DNA of 33,373 bases from Bacteroidales bacterium Bact_23. GTDB lineage: Bacteria; Bacteroidota; Bacteroidia; Bacteroidales; Lentimicrobiaceae. A program made the translations under genes and the position numbers. The notes under the pieces are model-generated. The model did not search any database, had not been told where the DNA came from, and saw nothing but the letters and a program-made list of their open reading frames with translations. Positions 1-8,957 of this stretch are shown here, piece by piece (position 1 is the first letter of the stretch; every line of letters begins with the position of its first letter). The stretch spans positions 1 through 33,373 of the forward strand of contig LUZO01000048.1 of the NCBI GenBank assembly GCA_001603685.1. Reading direction: 5' to 3'.

Positions 1-4
1 GTTG

Positions 5-30
5 TAAAGCCAAAGTTTTGATTGGCTTTA
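5..30. repeat. Perfect inverted repeat TAAAGCCAA-8nt-TTGGCTTTA
   Basis: 9-bp perfect arms at 5-13 and 22-30. The right arm overlaps the candidate -33 TTG of the next gene. Could be the terminator of an upstream gene or an operator. Confidence 0.55.
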
Positions 31-52
31 ATTCTCAAAAACTCTATTTTTG
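22..52 (+). promoter_or_regulatory. Bacteroidota-type promoter (TTG... TATTTTTG)
   Basis: TATTTTTG at 45-52 matches TAnnTTTG; TTG at 22-24 lies 20 nt upstream; ATG at 71. Confidence 0.5.
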
Positions 53-70
53 CTAATAAATCCTGTTCCG

Positions 71-1162
71 ATGAAAATAAAAACCGCATTGCTGACGGTA
101 TTTTTGCTCATTTTGGTTACCGTCGCAAATAAAGATCTGGGAGCTCAGACAGAAACGCCCTCGTACGAAGAGCTTACCGGCAAAATCAATGATCTGCAAC
201 ACCGGCTCGACCAGCTTTCCAAGGGAATCGACGATATCCTCTGGTTCCAGCGGGTAGCCGATGTGGCCTTTATCGATAAAATTTTCATCACCGGCCCGCC
301 TCCAGCCAATGTAAAAAATCCAACGGCCATGGGAGCTGCAAACCCCCTGAAGTTTTACAATTATGTTTTTATTCCCAAATGGATAGACCCGAAAGGCAAA
401 TATCCGCTGATTGTGCTTCCACATGGCGGCGTACACGGCGACTTTACCACCTACCATACCCACATAATCCGCGAACTGATGGCACAGGGCTACATCGTGG
501 CGGCCCCCGAATACCGTGGCAGCACCGGATACGGAAAAGCATTCTGGAAACAGATTGATTACGGCGGACTGGAAATTGAAGATGCAAAAGCCGCACGCGA
601 CCATATGGTTGAAAATTACGAAATGGTTGACGGCTCCAGGGTGGGAATCATCGGATGGAGCCATGGAGGACTGATTGCGCTAATGAATGTATTCAACTAT
701 CCCGAAGCATATAAAGCCTGCTTTGCCGGTGTCCCCGTCAGTGATCTGATAGCCAGAATGGGATACTACGACGAAAATTACCGGGAACTTTTTTCAGCTG
801 ATTATCACATCGGAAAAACAGCGCAGGAAAACATTGAGGAATACCGCCGCCGCTCACCCGTCTGGAATGCCCACAAGCTGAAAACTCCCCTGCTTATCCA
901 TACCAATACCATCGACGACGATGTGAATGTGCTGGAAGTGGAACATCTCATCAAATCACTGAAGGCGGAGGGGAAAAAGTTTGAATATGAAATCTTTGAA
1001 AACATCGAAGGCGGCCACTCGTTCGACCGCATCGATACCAAAACGGGCAAGGAGATCCGGCTGAAAATCTACCGCTTCCTCGACAAACACCTGAATCCGC
1101 CCCGTAAAATCAGCTCAGTTTCCGACATGAACAGAGCCGCCTACCGGCCGGCCGGTAACTAA
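71..1162 (+). CDS. Secreted alpha/beta hydrolase, prolyl oligopeptidase (S9)-like catalytic domain
   Basis: ORF 50..1162, with ATG at 71 giving a signal peptide (MKIKTALLTVFLLILVTVANKDLGAQ). GWSHGG nucleophile elbow, IDDDV Asp region, EGGHSF His. Confidence 0.85.
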   Translation: MKIKTALLTVFLLILVTVANKDLGAQTETPSYEELTGKINDLQHRLDQLSKGIDDILWFQRVADVAFIDKIFITGPPPANVKNPTAMGAANPLKFYNYVFIPKWIDPKGKYPLIVLPHGGVHGDFTTYHTHIIRELMAQGYIVAAPEYRGSTGYGKAFWKQIDYGGLEIEDAKAARDHMVENYEMVDGSRVGIIGWSHGGLIALMNVFNYPEAYKACFAGVPVSDLIARMGYYDENYRELFSADYHIGKTAQENIEEYRRRSPVWNAHKLKTPLLIHTNTIDDDVNVLEVEHLIKSLKAEGKKFEYEIFENIEGGHSFDRIDTKTGKEIRLKIYRFLDKHLNPPRKISSVSDMNRAAYRPAGN

Positions 1163-1238
1163 GCGGCCCGTTGTTAACCGCCAAATCCCGGTGCCTCTCT
1201 TCGCAGGACGGCACCAGGATTTGCCCCGTTTTATCCGC

Positions 1239-1916
1239 TCAGTTTACAAGCCTGAAAACAACCGGCAGGTTCAACATTACCCGCACCGGTTTCCCGGCCT
1301 GATTGCCCGGCTTCCAGGCAGGCATTGAACCAACTACCCTTACCGCCTCTTCGCTGCATCCTCCTGCCACACCCCGCAATACTTTTACCGATGAAACGCT
1401 TCCATCCTTTTCGATTATAAAAGTGATGTAAACTGTTCCTGAAATTCCGGCTTCTCTGGCCTGGGTCGGATATTTGATGTTTAGTGCAAGATATTTCATT
1501 AACGCAGCCTCTCCGCCCGGGAACTCAGGCATTCTTTCAACTATCACAAAAGGAGCTTCGTCTGTTACATTTGCCTCTTCGGGAAGTGGATCGGGAAAAA
1601 AGATCAGAGAAATGGGTTCGTCAATACCGGTTTCGACATCTATACTGATGTCCTGAAGGTCTTCTGTAATGTCGGCAACCACATTGATCAAAGTGGTATT
1701 CACAGGTTTAGGCATCTCTTTTTTAAAGTTAACCACCTCAATAAGTTCGGTTTCCGGCTCAACGGCGGTCCTCAGGGGCAAATCGATACCGCCCGGGTCG
1801 GGAGTTTTCCACTCAAAAGCCACCAATACGGCAGCAAGCGAAACAGTCATCCCTATCTGAAGAAATACAAAGCGCTTTCTTTCAAGGTTGGCTTTTTTGG
1901 TTTTTCGTGTTTCCAT
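1239..1916 (-). CDS. Energy transducer TonB-like protein (TonB C-terminal domain)
   Basis: N-terminal basic stretch plus TM (FVFLQIGMTVSLAAVLVAF). CTD motif MPEFPGGEAALMKYLALNIKYPTQAREAGISGTVYITFIIEKDGSVSSVKVLRG...MPAWKPGNQAGKPVRVMLNLPVVF. Confidence 0.9.
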   Translation of the reverse strand: METRKTKKANLERKRFVFLQIGMTVSLAAVLVAFEWKTPDPGGIDLPLRTAVEPETELIEVVNFKKEMPKPVNTTLINVVADITEDLQDISIDVETGIDEPISLIFFPDPLPEEANVTDEAPFVIVERMPEFPGGEAALMKYLALNIKYPTQAREAGISGTVYITFIIEKDGSVSSVKVLRGVAGGCSEEAVRVVGSMPAWKPGNQAGKPVRVMLNLPVVFRLVN

Positions 1917-2042
1917 GACTTTACATTTTAAAAGGGTGATTTCTTACAGTAATAGATTCACTTAAAGCCGGTTTTCCATAATAAAAGGGTAAATATTTTC
2001 GTTTTCAACATTCTTCAGTATCTTTACAGATGGCATCGCCCC

Positions 2043-2660
2043 ATGCTTAAAAAACAAACTGCAATGGTTGAAAACTCCCCCGATGGAATTCTGCTAAATA
2101 ATCTGACAGATGAAGAGCTGTCGGAAATGTTCCGTCAGACCGGAGACCGGGGGGCAATTCGCATTTTGTTCGACAGATATGCACATCTGGTTCTCGGCCT
2201 CAGCATGAAGTATCTGGGAAATCGCGAGGATGCCAGGGATGCCGCCGCCGAAGTCTTCCGGAAACTGATTCCCTCGCTGAGCAAATATGAAATCACCAAC
2301 TTCAAGGCCTGGCTGATTACCGTGGCCAAGAATCAATGCGCAATGATGCTGCGCGAACGCAAAAAGGAGGGAATCAGAATAGGCTGGGAAGATTATTTGG
2401 TTAGCGGAATTGTGGAAAACAGGGAAGATTTTCATCTTAATCATGAGGATGTTAATGAAAAAGAGGAGCTCATTCAAAAGTTATACAAAGCCATTGACAA
2501 GCTGCCGCAGAAACAGCAACATTGTCTGCTGCTGTTCTATTTCGAAGGAAAATCGTACCGCGAAATAGAAGAGATGACCGGCTTTACCAACATGGAAGTG
2601 AAAAGCCACATCCAGAATGGTAAGCGGAAACTGAAACTTCTGATTGAAAATCCGGAATAA
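2043..2660 (+). CDS. ECF-type RNA polymerase sigma factor
   Basis: sigma70 region 2 (DRYAHLVLGLSMKYLGNREDARDAAAEVFRKL) and region 4 (LPQKQQHCLLLFYFEGKSYREIEEMTGFTNMEVKSHIQNGKRKL). Confidence 0.92.
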   Translation: MLKKQTAMVENSPDGILLNNLTDEELSEMFRQTGDRGAIRILFDRYAHLVLGLSMKYLGNREDARDAAAEVFRKLIPSLSKYEITNFKAWLITVAKNQCAMMLRERKKEGIRIGWEDYLVSGIVENREDFHLNHEDVNEKEELIQKLYKAIDKLPQKQQHCLLLFYFEGKSYREIEEMTGFTNMEVKSHIQNGKRKLKLLIENPE

Positions 2661-2670
2661 TCGTTTGAAA

Positions 2671-3786
2671 ATGGAAGAAAAATCAACATATCAGCTGTTT
2701 ACCCGTTCCGGATGCCTGACACCCGAAGGAATGGCTCTTTTTGCCGATAATAAACTCAGCCGCAGGGAGATGGATCTGGTAAACAAGCATCTGGAAGAGT
2801 GCGAGTTGTGCAGCCTGGCCATGGAGGGCTTTATGCTATACCCCCAGGAACAGTTTGATGAAGATCTGCAGGATATTAAAAAAGGTTTTTCTTCGAAGCA
2901 GGCGGTACAACCTGTAGTATATGCTAAAAAACTCATTCCTGAACCATCCGTTTCACTTCATGCAATGGACAGGATAACACCCCAACCCGAAGAAAAGATA
3001 CCTGAAATCCGGCATACCGGTAAATTCCGTACCATCCTGGTTGCTGCAGCGTTTATCCTTCTGTTTACCGTTGCCGGATGGTTTCTGATACTGCTGTATG
3101 AGATAATCCGTCCGCAAAAACAGGCCGATCTGGCAGTGATCACGAAAACGGAAAAGTCAACAGCTCCTGCCGGACCTTCCGATTATCCATCCATCGCTCA
3201 GGAATCCGTGGAAGCCACACAAGAGGCGGAAACATCACATCCTCCCCTTCCACCACCCGCCGCATCTGCAAGAGCAGTTCCCATTGTTCAGCATGATAAA
3301 GAAAAAGAAGCTGTGAAAACCGTACCGGAAATGGCTGCTCATGAAAAGATTCAGGCAAAGGCTGCTGCCGGAGAACGACAAATCTATGCTGATGCACAGG
3401 CTGTTGAGGACGACGGGAAAGATGCCTTATTGCCTGAGGAAATTATGGAAGAAGAAGCGGAAGCCGGAATTTTTATGGTAGTTGAAGAGGCGCCGGCCTT
3501 TCCGGGAGGTGAAGAGGCGCTGAGGAAGTTCTTAAAGGATAATATCAGGTATCCGCAGCAGGCGCTGGATGCTTCGCTACAGGGAACCGTATTTGTAACT
3601 TTTGTTGTTGAGCAGGATGGCAGCATCGGCAATGCACGGGTATTAAGAGGAATCGGAAAGGGATGCGACGAAGAAGCCCTGAGGGTAGTTAAAATGATGC
3701 CCGCATGGAAACCGGGCACACAACGCGGCAAGCCTGTAAAAGTGCAAATAAATTTACCGGTAAGATTTGCTTTGACAAATGATTAA
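2671..3786 (+). CDS. Zinc-finger anti-sigma (zf-HC2-like) / TM / TonB C-terminal domain fusion protein
   Basis: ORF 2644..3786, with ATG at 2671. HLEECELC (Hx3Cx2C), TM FRTILVAAAFILLFTVAGWFLILL, TonB CTD APAFPGGEEALRKFLKDNIRYPQQALDASLQGTVFVTFVVEQDGSIGNARVLRG...MPAWKPGTQRGKPVKV. Confidence 0.85.
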   Translation: MEEKSTYQLFTRSGCLTPEGMALFADNKLSRREMDLVNKHLEECELCSLAMEGFMLYPQEQFDEDLQDIKKGFSSKQAVQPVVYAKKLIPEPSVSLHAMDRITPQPEEKIPEIRHTGKFRTILVAAAFILLFTVAGWFLILLYEIIRPQKQADLAVITKTEKSTAPAGPSDYPSIAQESVEATQEAETSHPPLPPPAASARAVPIVQHDKEKEAVKTVPEMAAHEKIQAKAAAGERQIYADAQAVEDDGKDALLPEEIMEEEAEAGIFMVVEEAPAFPGGEEALRKFLKDNIRYPQQALDASLQGTVFVTFVVEQDGSIGNARVLRGIGKGCDEEALRVVKMMPAWKPGTQRGKPVKVQINLPVRFALTND

Positions 3787-3810
3787 GACTCAAATTCAGA
3801 AAATCAAGTC

Positions 3811-5070
3811 ATGGGAAACCGCATAAAAGAAAATATTGAAAATCCAGAATTCCTTGAAAGGTTATACCGGGAGGATAAAAAGCATTTTGAACGGGCCTTT
3901 TTTGAAATTTACCCTGAATTATCCGGTTCTCCGATGGCTGATTTCTGGAAAGCAAGGCTTGTTTTCGGAAAACAGCGTGAGGAAAGTACGGGAGTCCTGA
4001 AAAACGAAATTCTGTTTCTGATCATTGCCTGCCTGATTGCAGGATTTCTCATCAAACTTCCGGACATTTTTAACTTCAAGTCCGAAAGCTACCTGTTTTA
4101 TGAGAAAAATGCCGGCCTTGTCGTTTTTCTCGGCTTGTCGGTTTATGCCTTCCTGACAAAGCCCCGGTTCAATTCTAAGCAATTGATTTTCACCATGCTG
4201 ATTTTTGCGGCTTCGGCAGTTTACATTAACCTGCTGCCCAACGATACCAATATTCATTCCGTCAGCCTGGCACTGCTTCATTTCCCTCTGTTTCTATGGT
4301 ATCTCTATGGCCTTTTATTTGCAGATTTCGATTTAAAGAACAAAGCTGCCCGGATTGATTATCTGAGATACAACGGAGATATCGTTATTCTGGCGAACAT
4401 CCTGTTGCTTGCCGGCGTGATTTTAACGGCCATAACCCTGGGACTTTTTTCAGTCATTGGCCTCAATATTGAAGATTTCTACATGGAATATATCGCAACC
4501 ATTGGATTGGTTTCATCGCCGATTGTAGCAACCTACATCATTAAAATCCTCCCGATGGTAACCAATAAGATTGCTCCGATAATTGCCGGTATTTTTAGTC
4601 CGCTGGTACTGATTACCCTGGTTATCTATCTGATAAGCTTTGCTTTAATGGGAAAAGACCCCTACAACGACCGGGATTTTCTCATCATTTTCAATCTTAT
4701 GCTGATCGGGGTCATGGCCCTTATCCTGTTTTCGGTATCTGAAACTTCGGTTGAGAAGAAACAGAGGTTTAACGAGCTGGTGCTGTTTGCATTATCAATC
4801 GTAACGCTGATTGTTGATTTGATCGCTTTGTCAGCCATACTGTACCGGCTTGGAGAATATGGCTTCACCCCCAACAGAACGGCGGTTCTTGGATTAAACC
4901 TCCTGATCTTTGGAAACCTGATTCTGATTATGATCGATTTATTCAAAGTCGGTTTCAGGGGAAAAAGGATTCAGGATGTTGAAAAAACCATTGCATCTTA
5001 CCTTCCTGTCTATCTGGTATGGATCGCCATTGTTACATTTGGATTTCCATTTATTTTCGGGATGAAATAA
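3811..5070 (+). CDS. Multi-pass membrane protein, DUF4153-like
   Basis: About 10-12 hydrophobic segments; overall composition resembles the DUF4153 family. Begins 24 bp after the anti-sigma/TonB fusion gene. Confidence 0.65.
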   Translation: MGNRIKENIENPEFLERLYREDKKHFERAFFEIYPELSGSPMADFWKARLVFGKQREESTGVLKNEILFLIIACLIAGFLIKLPDIFNFKSESYLFYEKNAGLVVFLGLSVYAFLTKPRFNSKQLIFTMLIFAASAVYINLLPNDTNIHSVSLALLHFPLFLWYLYGLLFADFDLKNKAARIDYLRYNGDIVILANILLLAGVILTAITLGLFSVIGLNIEDFYMEYIATIGLVSSPIVATYIIKILPMVTNKIAPIIAGIFSPLVLITLVIYLISFALMGKDPYNDRDFLIIFNLMLIGVMALILFSVSETSVEKKQRFNELVLFALSIVTLIVDLIALSAILYRLGEYGFTPNRTAVLGLNLLIFGNLILIMIDLFKVGFRGKRIQDVEKTIASYLPVYLVWIAIVTFGFPFIFGMK

Positions 5071-5107
5071 AACCGCTTAAAATTAGCGGCTATCCATCTC
5101 TCTAAAA

Positions 5108-5133
5108 AAATCCTAAAAAAGTAGGATTTGTTT
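5108..5133 (+). terminator. Candidate hairpin AAATCCTA-6nt-TAGGATTT
   Basis: 8-bp perfect stem downstream of the 5070 stop; the T-rich tail is weak. Confidence 0.45.
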
Positions 5134-5143
5134 CATTTAATTA

Positions 5144-5151
5144 TATTTTTG
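5144..5151 (+). promoter_or_regulatory. -7 element TATTTTTG for the mltD-like gene
   Basis: Matches TAnnTTTG; no well-spaced -33 TTTG found. Confidence 0.4.
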
Positions 5152-5285
5152 CATCGGGACATATTTTTCTCAGCCGCAAACATTTGAGTTACTTGTATTT
5201 GACTAATAATCAACAGGTTTAGTATTGTTTCTCAATCAAGATAAGAATGTCCGGTATGGGAGAAATCAGGATTAAAGTATTTGAA

Positions 5286-7121
5286 ATGAAATTTTTAAGA
5301 ATTACCATCATCCTGGTTGCGGCTTTCGGTTTATTACCTGTAAATCGCCTCTTCAGTCAGGTTGAACCGGCTGCAGCCGATACAAGCCGCAGTGAATTTG
5401 AATTTATCAAAGACGATTTTATAGCTGCATCTCTCGACAGTCTGGCCAACCTGAAATATTTTCAGGGCTTTGAATGCCCCGATGATGAGACCCTGAAGAA
5501 TGTATTTGGCTTCACACCAGGTTTTGTTCCTGTTTATGCCGATTCGGTTTATTACAACCGCCTGAAGGTTCTGAGTGCCGGCTCGCCCATAAATCTTACA
5601 TACAACCAGTATGTTAAGGATTACATTGAACTGTATGCCATTAAGAAAAGAGGGTTGACCCAGCGTGTTATGGGCCTTGCCCAGATTTATTTCCCCATGT
5701 TCGAGGAGCAGCTCGACCGCTTCAATATGCCGCTTGAGCTGAAATATCTGGCCATCGTGGAATCGGCGCTCAATCCGGTTGCAAAATCCAGGGTTGGCGC
5801 AACAGGTTTATGGCAGTTTATGTATGGAACCGGCAAAGCTTACAAACTGAATGTAACTTCACTGGTTGACGACCGCCGCGATCCGCTGAAATCGACCATT
5901 GCAGCGTGCGAACACATGAGCGACCTCTACAGAATGTACAACGACTGGCTGCTCGTTCTCGCCGCCTACAATTCCGGTGCCGGCAATGTAAACAAGGCAA
6001 TCCGCCGTTCGGGAGGCAAGATGGACTTCTGGCAGATAAGACCATTCCTGCCCCTTGAAACCAGAGGTTATGTACCCGCCTTCATTGCAGTAAACTATGT
6101 GATGGAATACGCCGCCGAACACAACCTCAGGCCGGTAAGCCCACTGTATCATCATTATGAAATTGATACGGTTATTGTAAAGGATGTGCTGTCGTTCAAC
6201 CAGATATCATCCATGCTCAACATCCCGGTCGAAGAGATCGAATTTCTGAACCCGGCCTATAAAGGGGGAATCATTCCTGCCACCAGGGACAACACTTATG
6301 TGCTGAGGCTTCAGAAAAAGAACATTCCCGATTTTGTAAACAACGAAGCTCAATTGTATGCTTTCCGCTCACAAGCCGAGATCGAGAAAGAACAGGTGAT
6401 GGCAATGATGAAAACCGTTACTCAGGCCGAATATCACAAAGTAAAAAAGGGTGAGTCGCTGGGAAGCATTGCCGGCAAGTACCGTTGTTCGGTAAACGAT
6501 CTGAAACGGTGGAACAAGCTTAAATCAACCAACATCCAGATTGGCCAGCGGCTGATTGTAAGGCCTGAAAGCACACAGCAGGTCAGCTATGCGCAGGCAA
6601 AACCCAAACCCGCCCCCGCTGCCGCTCCTCAGCCGGCAAAAGCCGAAGAACCTGCGAAGGAGACCGTTACAGCTACCACTTCGGAAGAAGTTGCAGCCAA
6701 CACAGCAGCCGACAGCCTGCCGGCTGAAACAGAAGTTAAAATCCATAGAGAAAATAAATACCACAAGGTACGGCCGGGCGAAAATCTCGGAAAGATCGCT
6801 GCAAAATACAATACAACCATTGCAGCTATTCAGAAACTGAACAATATGAAAACTGCTGACATTCAGGCTGGTAAAAACCTGATTGTAGGGGTTACCGAGA
6901 TAAAAACAACCGTTCAGCAGGCCGATACAGGTAAAATATCCAAACCCGGGGATAAAAAAGACACCTATATGTATTATACTGTTCAACAGGGCGATACGCT
7001 GTGGAAAATTGCCAACAAATACGAAGGCGTTACCGTTGACGATATCAAACAGCTCAATAATATTACCGACGAAAAGCAGATAAAACCCGGACAAAAATTA
7101 AAGGTAGTCCCCGTATCCTGA
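5286..7121 (+). CDS. mltD: Membrane-bound lytic murein transglycosylase D-like protein with three LysM domains
   Basis: SLT domain (ALNPVAKSRVGATGLWQFMYGTGKAYKL, LAAYNSGAGNVNKAIRRSGG). Three LysM repeats beginning YHKVKKGESLGSIAGKY, YHKVRPGENLGKIAAKY, YYTVQQGDTLWKIANKY. Met at 5286 starts a signal peptide. Confidence 0.9.
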   Translation: MKFLRITIILVAAFGLLPVNRLFSQVEPAAADTSRSEFEFIKDDFIAASLDSLANLKYFQGFECPDDETLKNVFGFTPGFVPVYADSVYYNRLKVLSAGSPINLTYNQYVKDYIELYAIKKRGLTQRVMGLAQIYFPMFEEQLDRFNMPLELKYLAIVESALNPVAKSRVGATGLWQFMYGTGKAYKLNVTSLVDDRRDPLKSTIAACEHMSDLYRMYNDWLLVLAAYNSGAGNVNKAIRRSGGKMDFWQIRPFLPLETRGYVPAFIAVNYVMEYAAEHNLRPVSPLYHHYEIDTVIVKDVLSFNQISSMLNIPVEEIEFLNPAYKGGIIPATRDNTYVLRLQKKNIPDFVNNEAQLYAFRSQAEIEKEQVMAMMKTVTQAEYHKVKKGESLGSIAGKYRCSVNDLKRWNKLKSTNIQIGQRLIVRPESTQQVSYAQAKPKPAPAAAPQPAKAEEPAKETVTATTSEEVAANTAADSLPAETEVKIHRENKYHKVRPGENLGKIAAKYNTTIAAIQKLNNMKTADIQAGKNLIVGVTEIKTTVQQADTGKISKPGDKKDTYMYYTVQQGDTLWKIANKYEGVTVDDIKQLNNITDEKQIKPGQKLKVVPVS

Positions 7122-7131
7122 ATTTAATTTG

Positions 7132-7139
7132 TACTTTTG
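7132..7139 (+). promoter_or_regulatory. -7 element TACTTTTG
   Basis: Matches TAnnTTTG, lies inside the over-extended ORF 7129..8235, and sits upstream of the likely start at 7228. Confidence 0.4.
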
Positions 7140-7227
7140 GTTCTGGATCGGTTTCCGGCATAGTAGCTTTCTTATATCTGCCGGCGTCCGGAGTTGTTAT
7201 TTGTACAACCTCTTACACAGAACCCAA

Positions 7228-8235
7228 ATGAAACTGTCTTTTTCATCTCCCTTTCAGTTGCTAATGATTGTCGCTGTTTCGGCCGTGCTTTTTTCATGCT
7301 CATCCGACGACAAATCAACCAGAGTTCCCTCAACCGGGCGACCGTCAGAAGTGGTTGTGGTTGCGGAAAACAACCTGTGGCGAAGCTCTGCCGGCGATTC
7401 ACTCCGCGAACTGCTTGGCAGGCCGGTTGAGGGACTTCCCCAGCCTGAACCCTATTACAAACCGGTTCAGATAAAACTCGACGAATTCGGCAGGCTGCTC
7501 AAAACGCACCGCAACATCTTCATAATGACCATTGACAGTTCATATAAAAAGCCCATTGCCGAACTTACCCGCGATATCTGGGCGGCCCCTCAGCGTGTGG
7601 TAAAGATTACTTCACCCTCCATCGAAGGAATAAAAGAGGTTTTGGCAGAGAAAAGCGAGGAAATCCTGAATCTGTATAACAATGCAGAAATTGAGCGTCT
7701 GCAGAAACTATACGCTAAAAGCACCAACCTGGATGCCAAAATAAAAGTGAAAGAAGTTTTTCACCTCGACATGAATATCCCTGCCGACTATTTTCTGGCC
7801 GTTGAAAAAGAGAATTTTATGTGGCTGAGGCACGAAACCAGCAAAACAAGCCAGGGAATCCTCATATACTCGTATCCCTACACCGACACACTGGCTTTTA
7901 AACCAGAAAAAATCAAGTTTATCCGCAACCAGTTTACGCGGATGTATGTTCCCGGACCCAGCGACAGCTCCTATATGGTGGTTGCCGATGAGTTTATACC
8001 CCTTTCCTCAAAACGGATTCAGCTGAAAAATCAGTTTGCCATCGAAACAAGAGGGCTGTGGGAAGTAGAAAAAGATTTTATGGGTGGGCCTTTTATCAAT
8101 TATACCTTTGTTGATACAAAAAACAATATGGTAATCGCCCTCGACTGCTATGTTTATGCGCCGAACGATCCGAAGTTCGATCTCCTGAGACAAGTGCAGG
8201 CAGTATTGCTTACCTTTAAGCTTACCGATGAGTAA
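7228..8235 (+). CDS. DUF4837-family lipoprotein
   Basis: MKLSFSSPFQLLMIVAVSAVLFSCSSDD lipobox. The body (RPSEVVVVAENNLWRSSAGDSLRELLGRPVEGLPQPEPYY...) resembles DUF4837 proteins. Confidence 0.75.
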   Translation: MKLSFSSPFQLLMIVAVSAVLFSCSSDDKSTRVPSTGRPSEVVVVAENNLWRSSAGDSLRELLGRPVEGLPQPEPYYKPVQIKLDEFGRLLKTHRNIFIMTIDSSYKKPIAELTRDIWAAPQRVVKITSPSIEGIKEVLAEKSEEILNLYNNAEIERLQKLYAKSTNLDAKIKVKEVFHLDMNIPADYFLAVEKENFMWLRHETSKTSQGILIYSYPYTDTLAFKPEKIKFIRNQFTRMYVPGPSDSSYMVVADEFIPLSSKRIQLKNQFAIETRGLWEVEKDFMGGPFINYTFVDTKNNMVIALDCYVYAPNDPKFDLLRQVQAVLLTFKLTDE

Positions 8236-8242
8236 TTTATTG

Positions 8243-8287
8243 AAAAAAGTGTTGCAGAACTCCTGAATTTCTGCAACACTTTTTTTT
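8243..8287 (+). terminator. Intrinsic terminator after the DUF4837 gene
   Basis: AAAAAAGTGTTGCAGAA - loop - TTCTGCAACACTTTTTTTT perfect stem plus T-run. Confidence 0.9.
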
Positions 8288-8296
8288 CTTCGCCGA

Positions 8297-8318
8297 TTAA
8301 CCATTTGGTTAAACCAAA
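8297..8318. promoter_or_regulatory. Overlapping palindromes, candidate TetR operator
   Basis: TTAACCA-TT-TGGTTAA (8297-8312) overlaps TTTGGTT-A-AACCAAA (8304-8318), 28 bp upstream of the TetR ATG. Confidence 0.6.
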
Positions 8319-8345
8319 ATATCAAAAATTGCAAATAAATTACAA

Positions 8346-8957
8346 ATGCCTGATATAGACCATAATACAGAGAGCGCCATCTTTAGCGCAGCGAAAAGAA
8401 TTTTTACAGACAGGGGTTTTGACGGCACAAGAATGCATTTGATAGCCGACGAAGCCGGTATCAACAAAGCACTGCTCCATTATTACTTCAGAAGTAAGGA
8501 AAAACTGTTTGAAGCGGTAATAAAGGATATCACAAAGACCTACATTCCCGCCATTAACAGAATAACAACGACAGCATTGCCGCTGTTCGAAAAAATCCGG
8601 CTGTTTGTAAACATATTCTCCGATATCCTGTCGCGCAATCCCAATCTGGCCGGCTTTGTTCTGAATGAACTCAGGATAAATCCCGGACGGTTTACAAAAA
8701 TTCTGAAAGAAGCCGGCATTGATCTGGCGCCGGTAAAGGAACAACTGGAAAACGAGATGGCCGCCGGAAATATACGGGCAATTAAAACAAATCATCTGCT
8801 TACCAATCTGATTTCGCTAACGGTATTTCCATTCATCGCCAAATCATTTTATCAGGAATTCGCCGGTATGGATGAAAAACTGTTCAGCCAGTTTACCGAA
8901 GAACGAAAAACGCTGATCCCCGAAATAATAATTCAATCAATTAAGGTATTGAAATAA
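8346..8957 (+). CDS. TetR/AcrR family transcriptional regulator
   Basis: N-terminal HTH typical of TetR: IFSAAKRIFTDRGFDGTRMHLIADEAGINKALLHYYFRSKEKLFEAVI. Confidence 0.92.
   Translation: MPDIDHNTESAIFSAAKRIFTDRGFDGTRMHLIADEAGINKALLHYYFRSKEKLFEAVIKDITKTYIPAINRITTTALPLFEKIRLFVNIFSDILSRNPNLAGFVLNELRINPGRFTKILKEAGIDLAPVKEQLENEMAAGNIRAIKTNHLLTNLISLTVFPFIAKSFYQEFAGMDEKLFSQFTEERKTLIPEIIIQSIKVLK

Noticed and set aside
53-664. 203-aa minus-strand ORF
   Set aside because: Antisense to the well-supported alpha/beta hydrolase gene; composition looks like a shadow ORF with no recognisable domain.
6525-7094. 189-aa minus-strand ORF rich in Phe/Cys/Gly
   Set aside because: Antisense to the LysM repeats; composition is explained by the reverse complement of the Lys/Gln/Pro-rich coding sequence.
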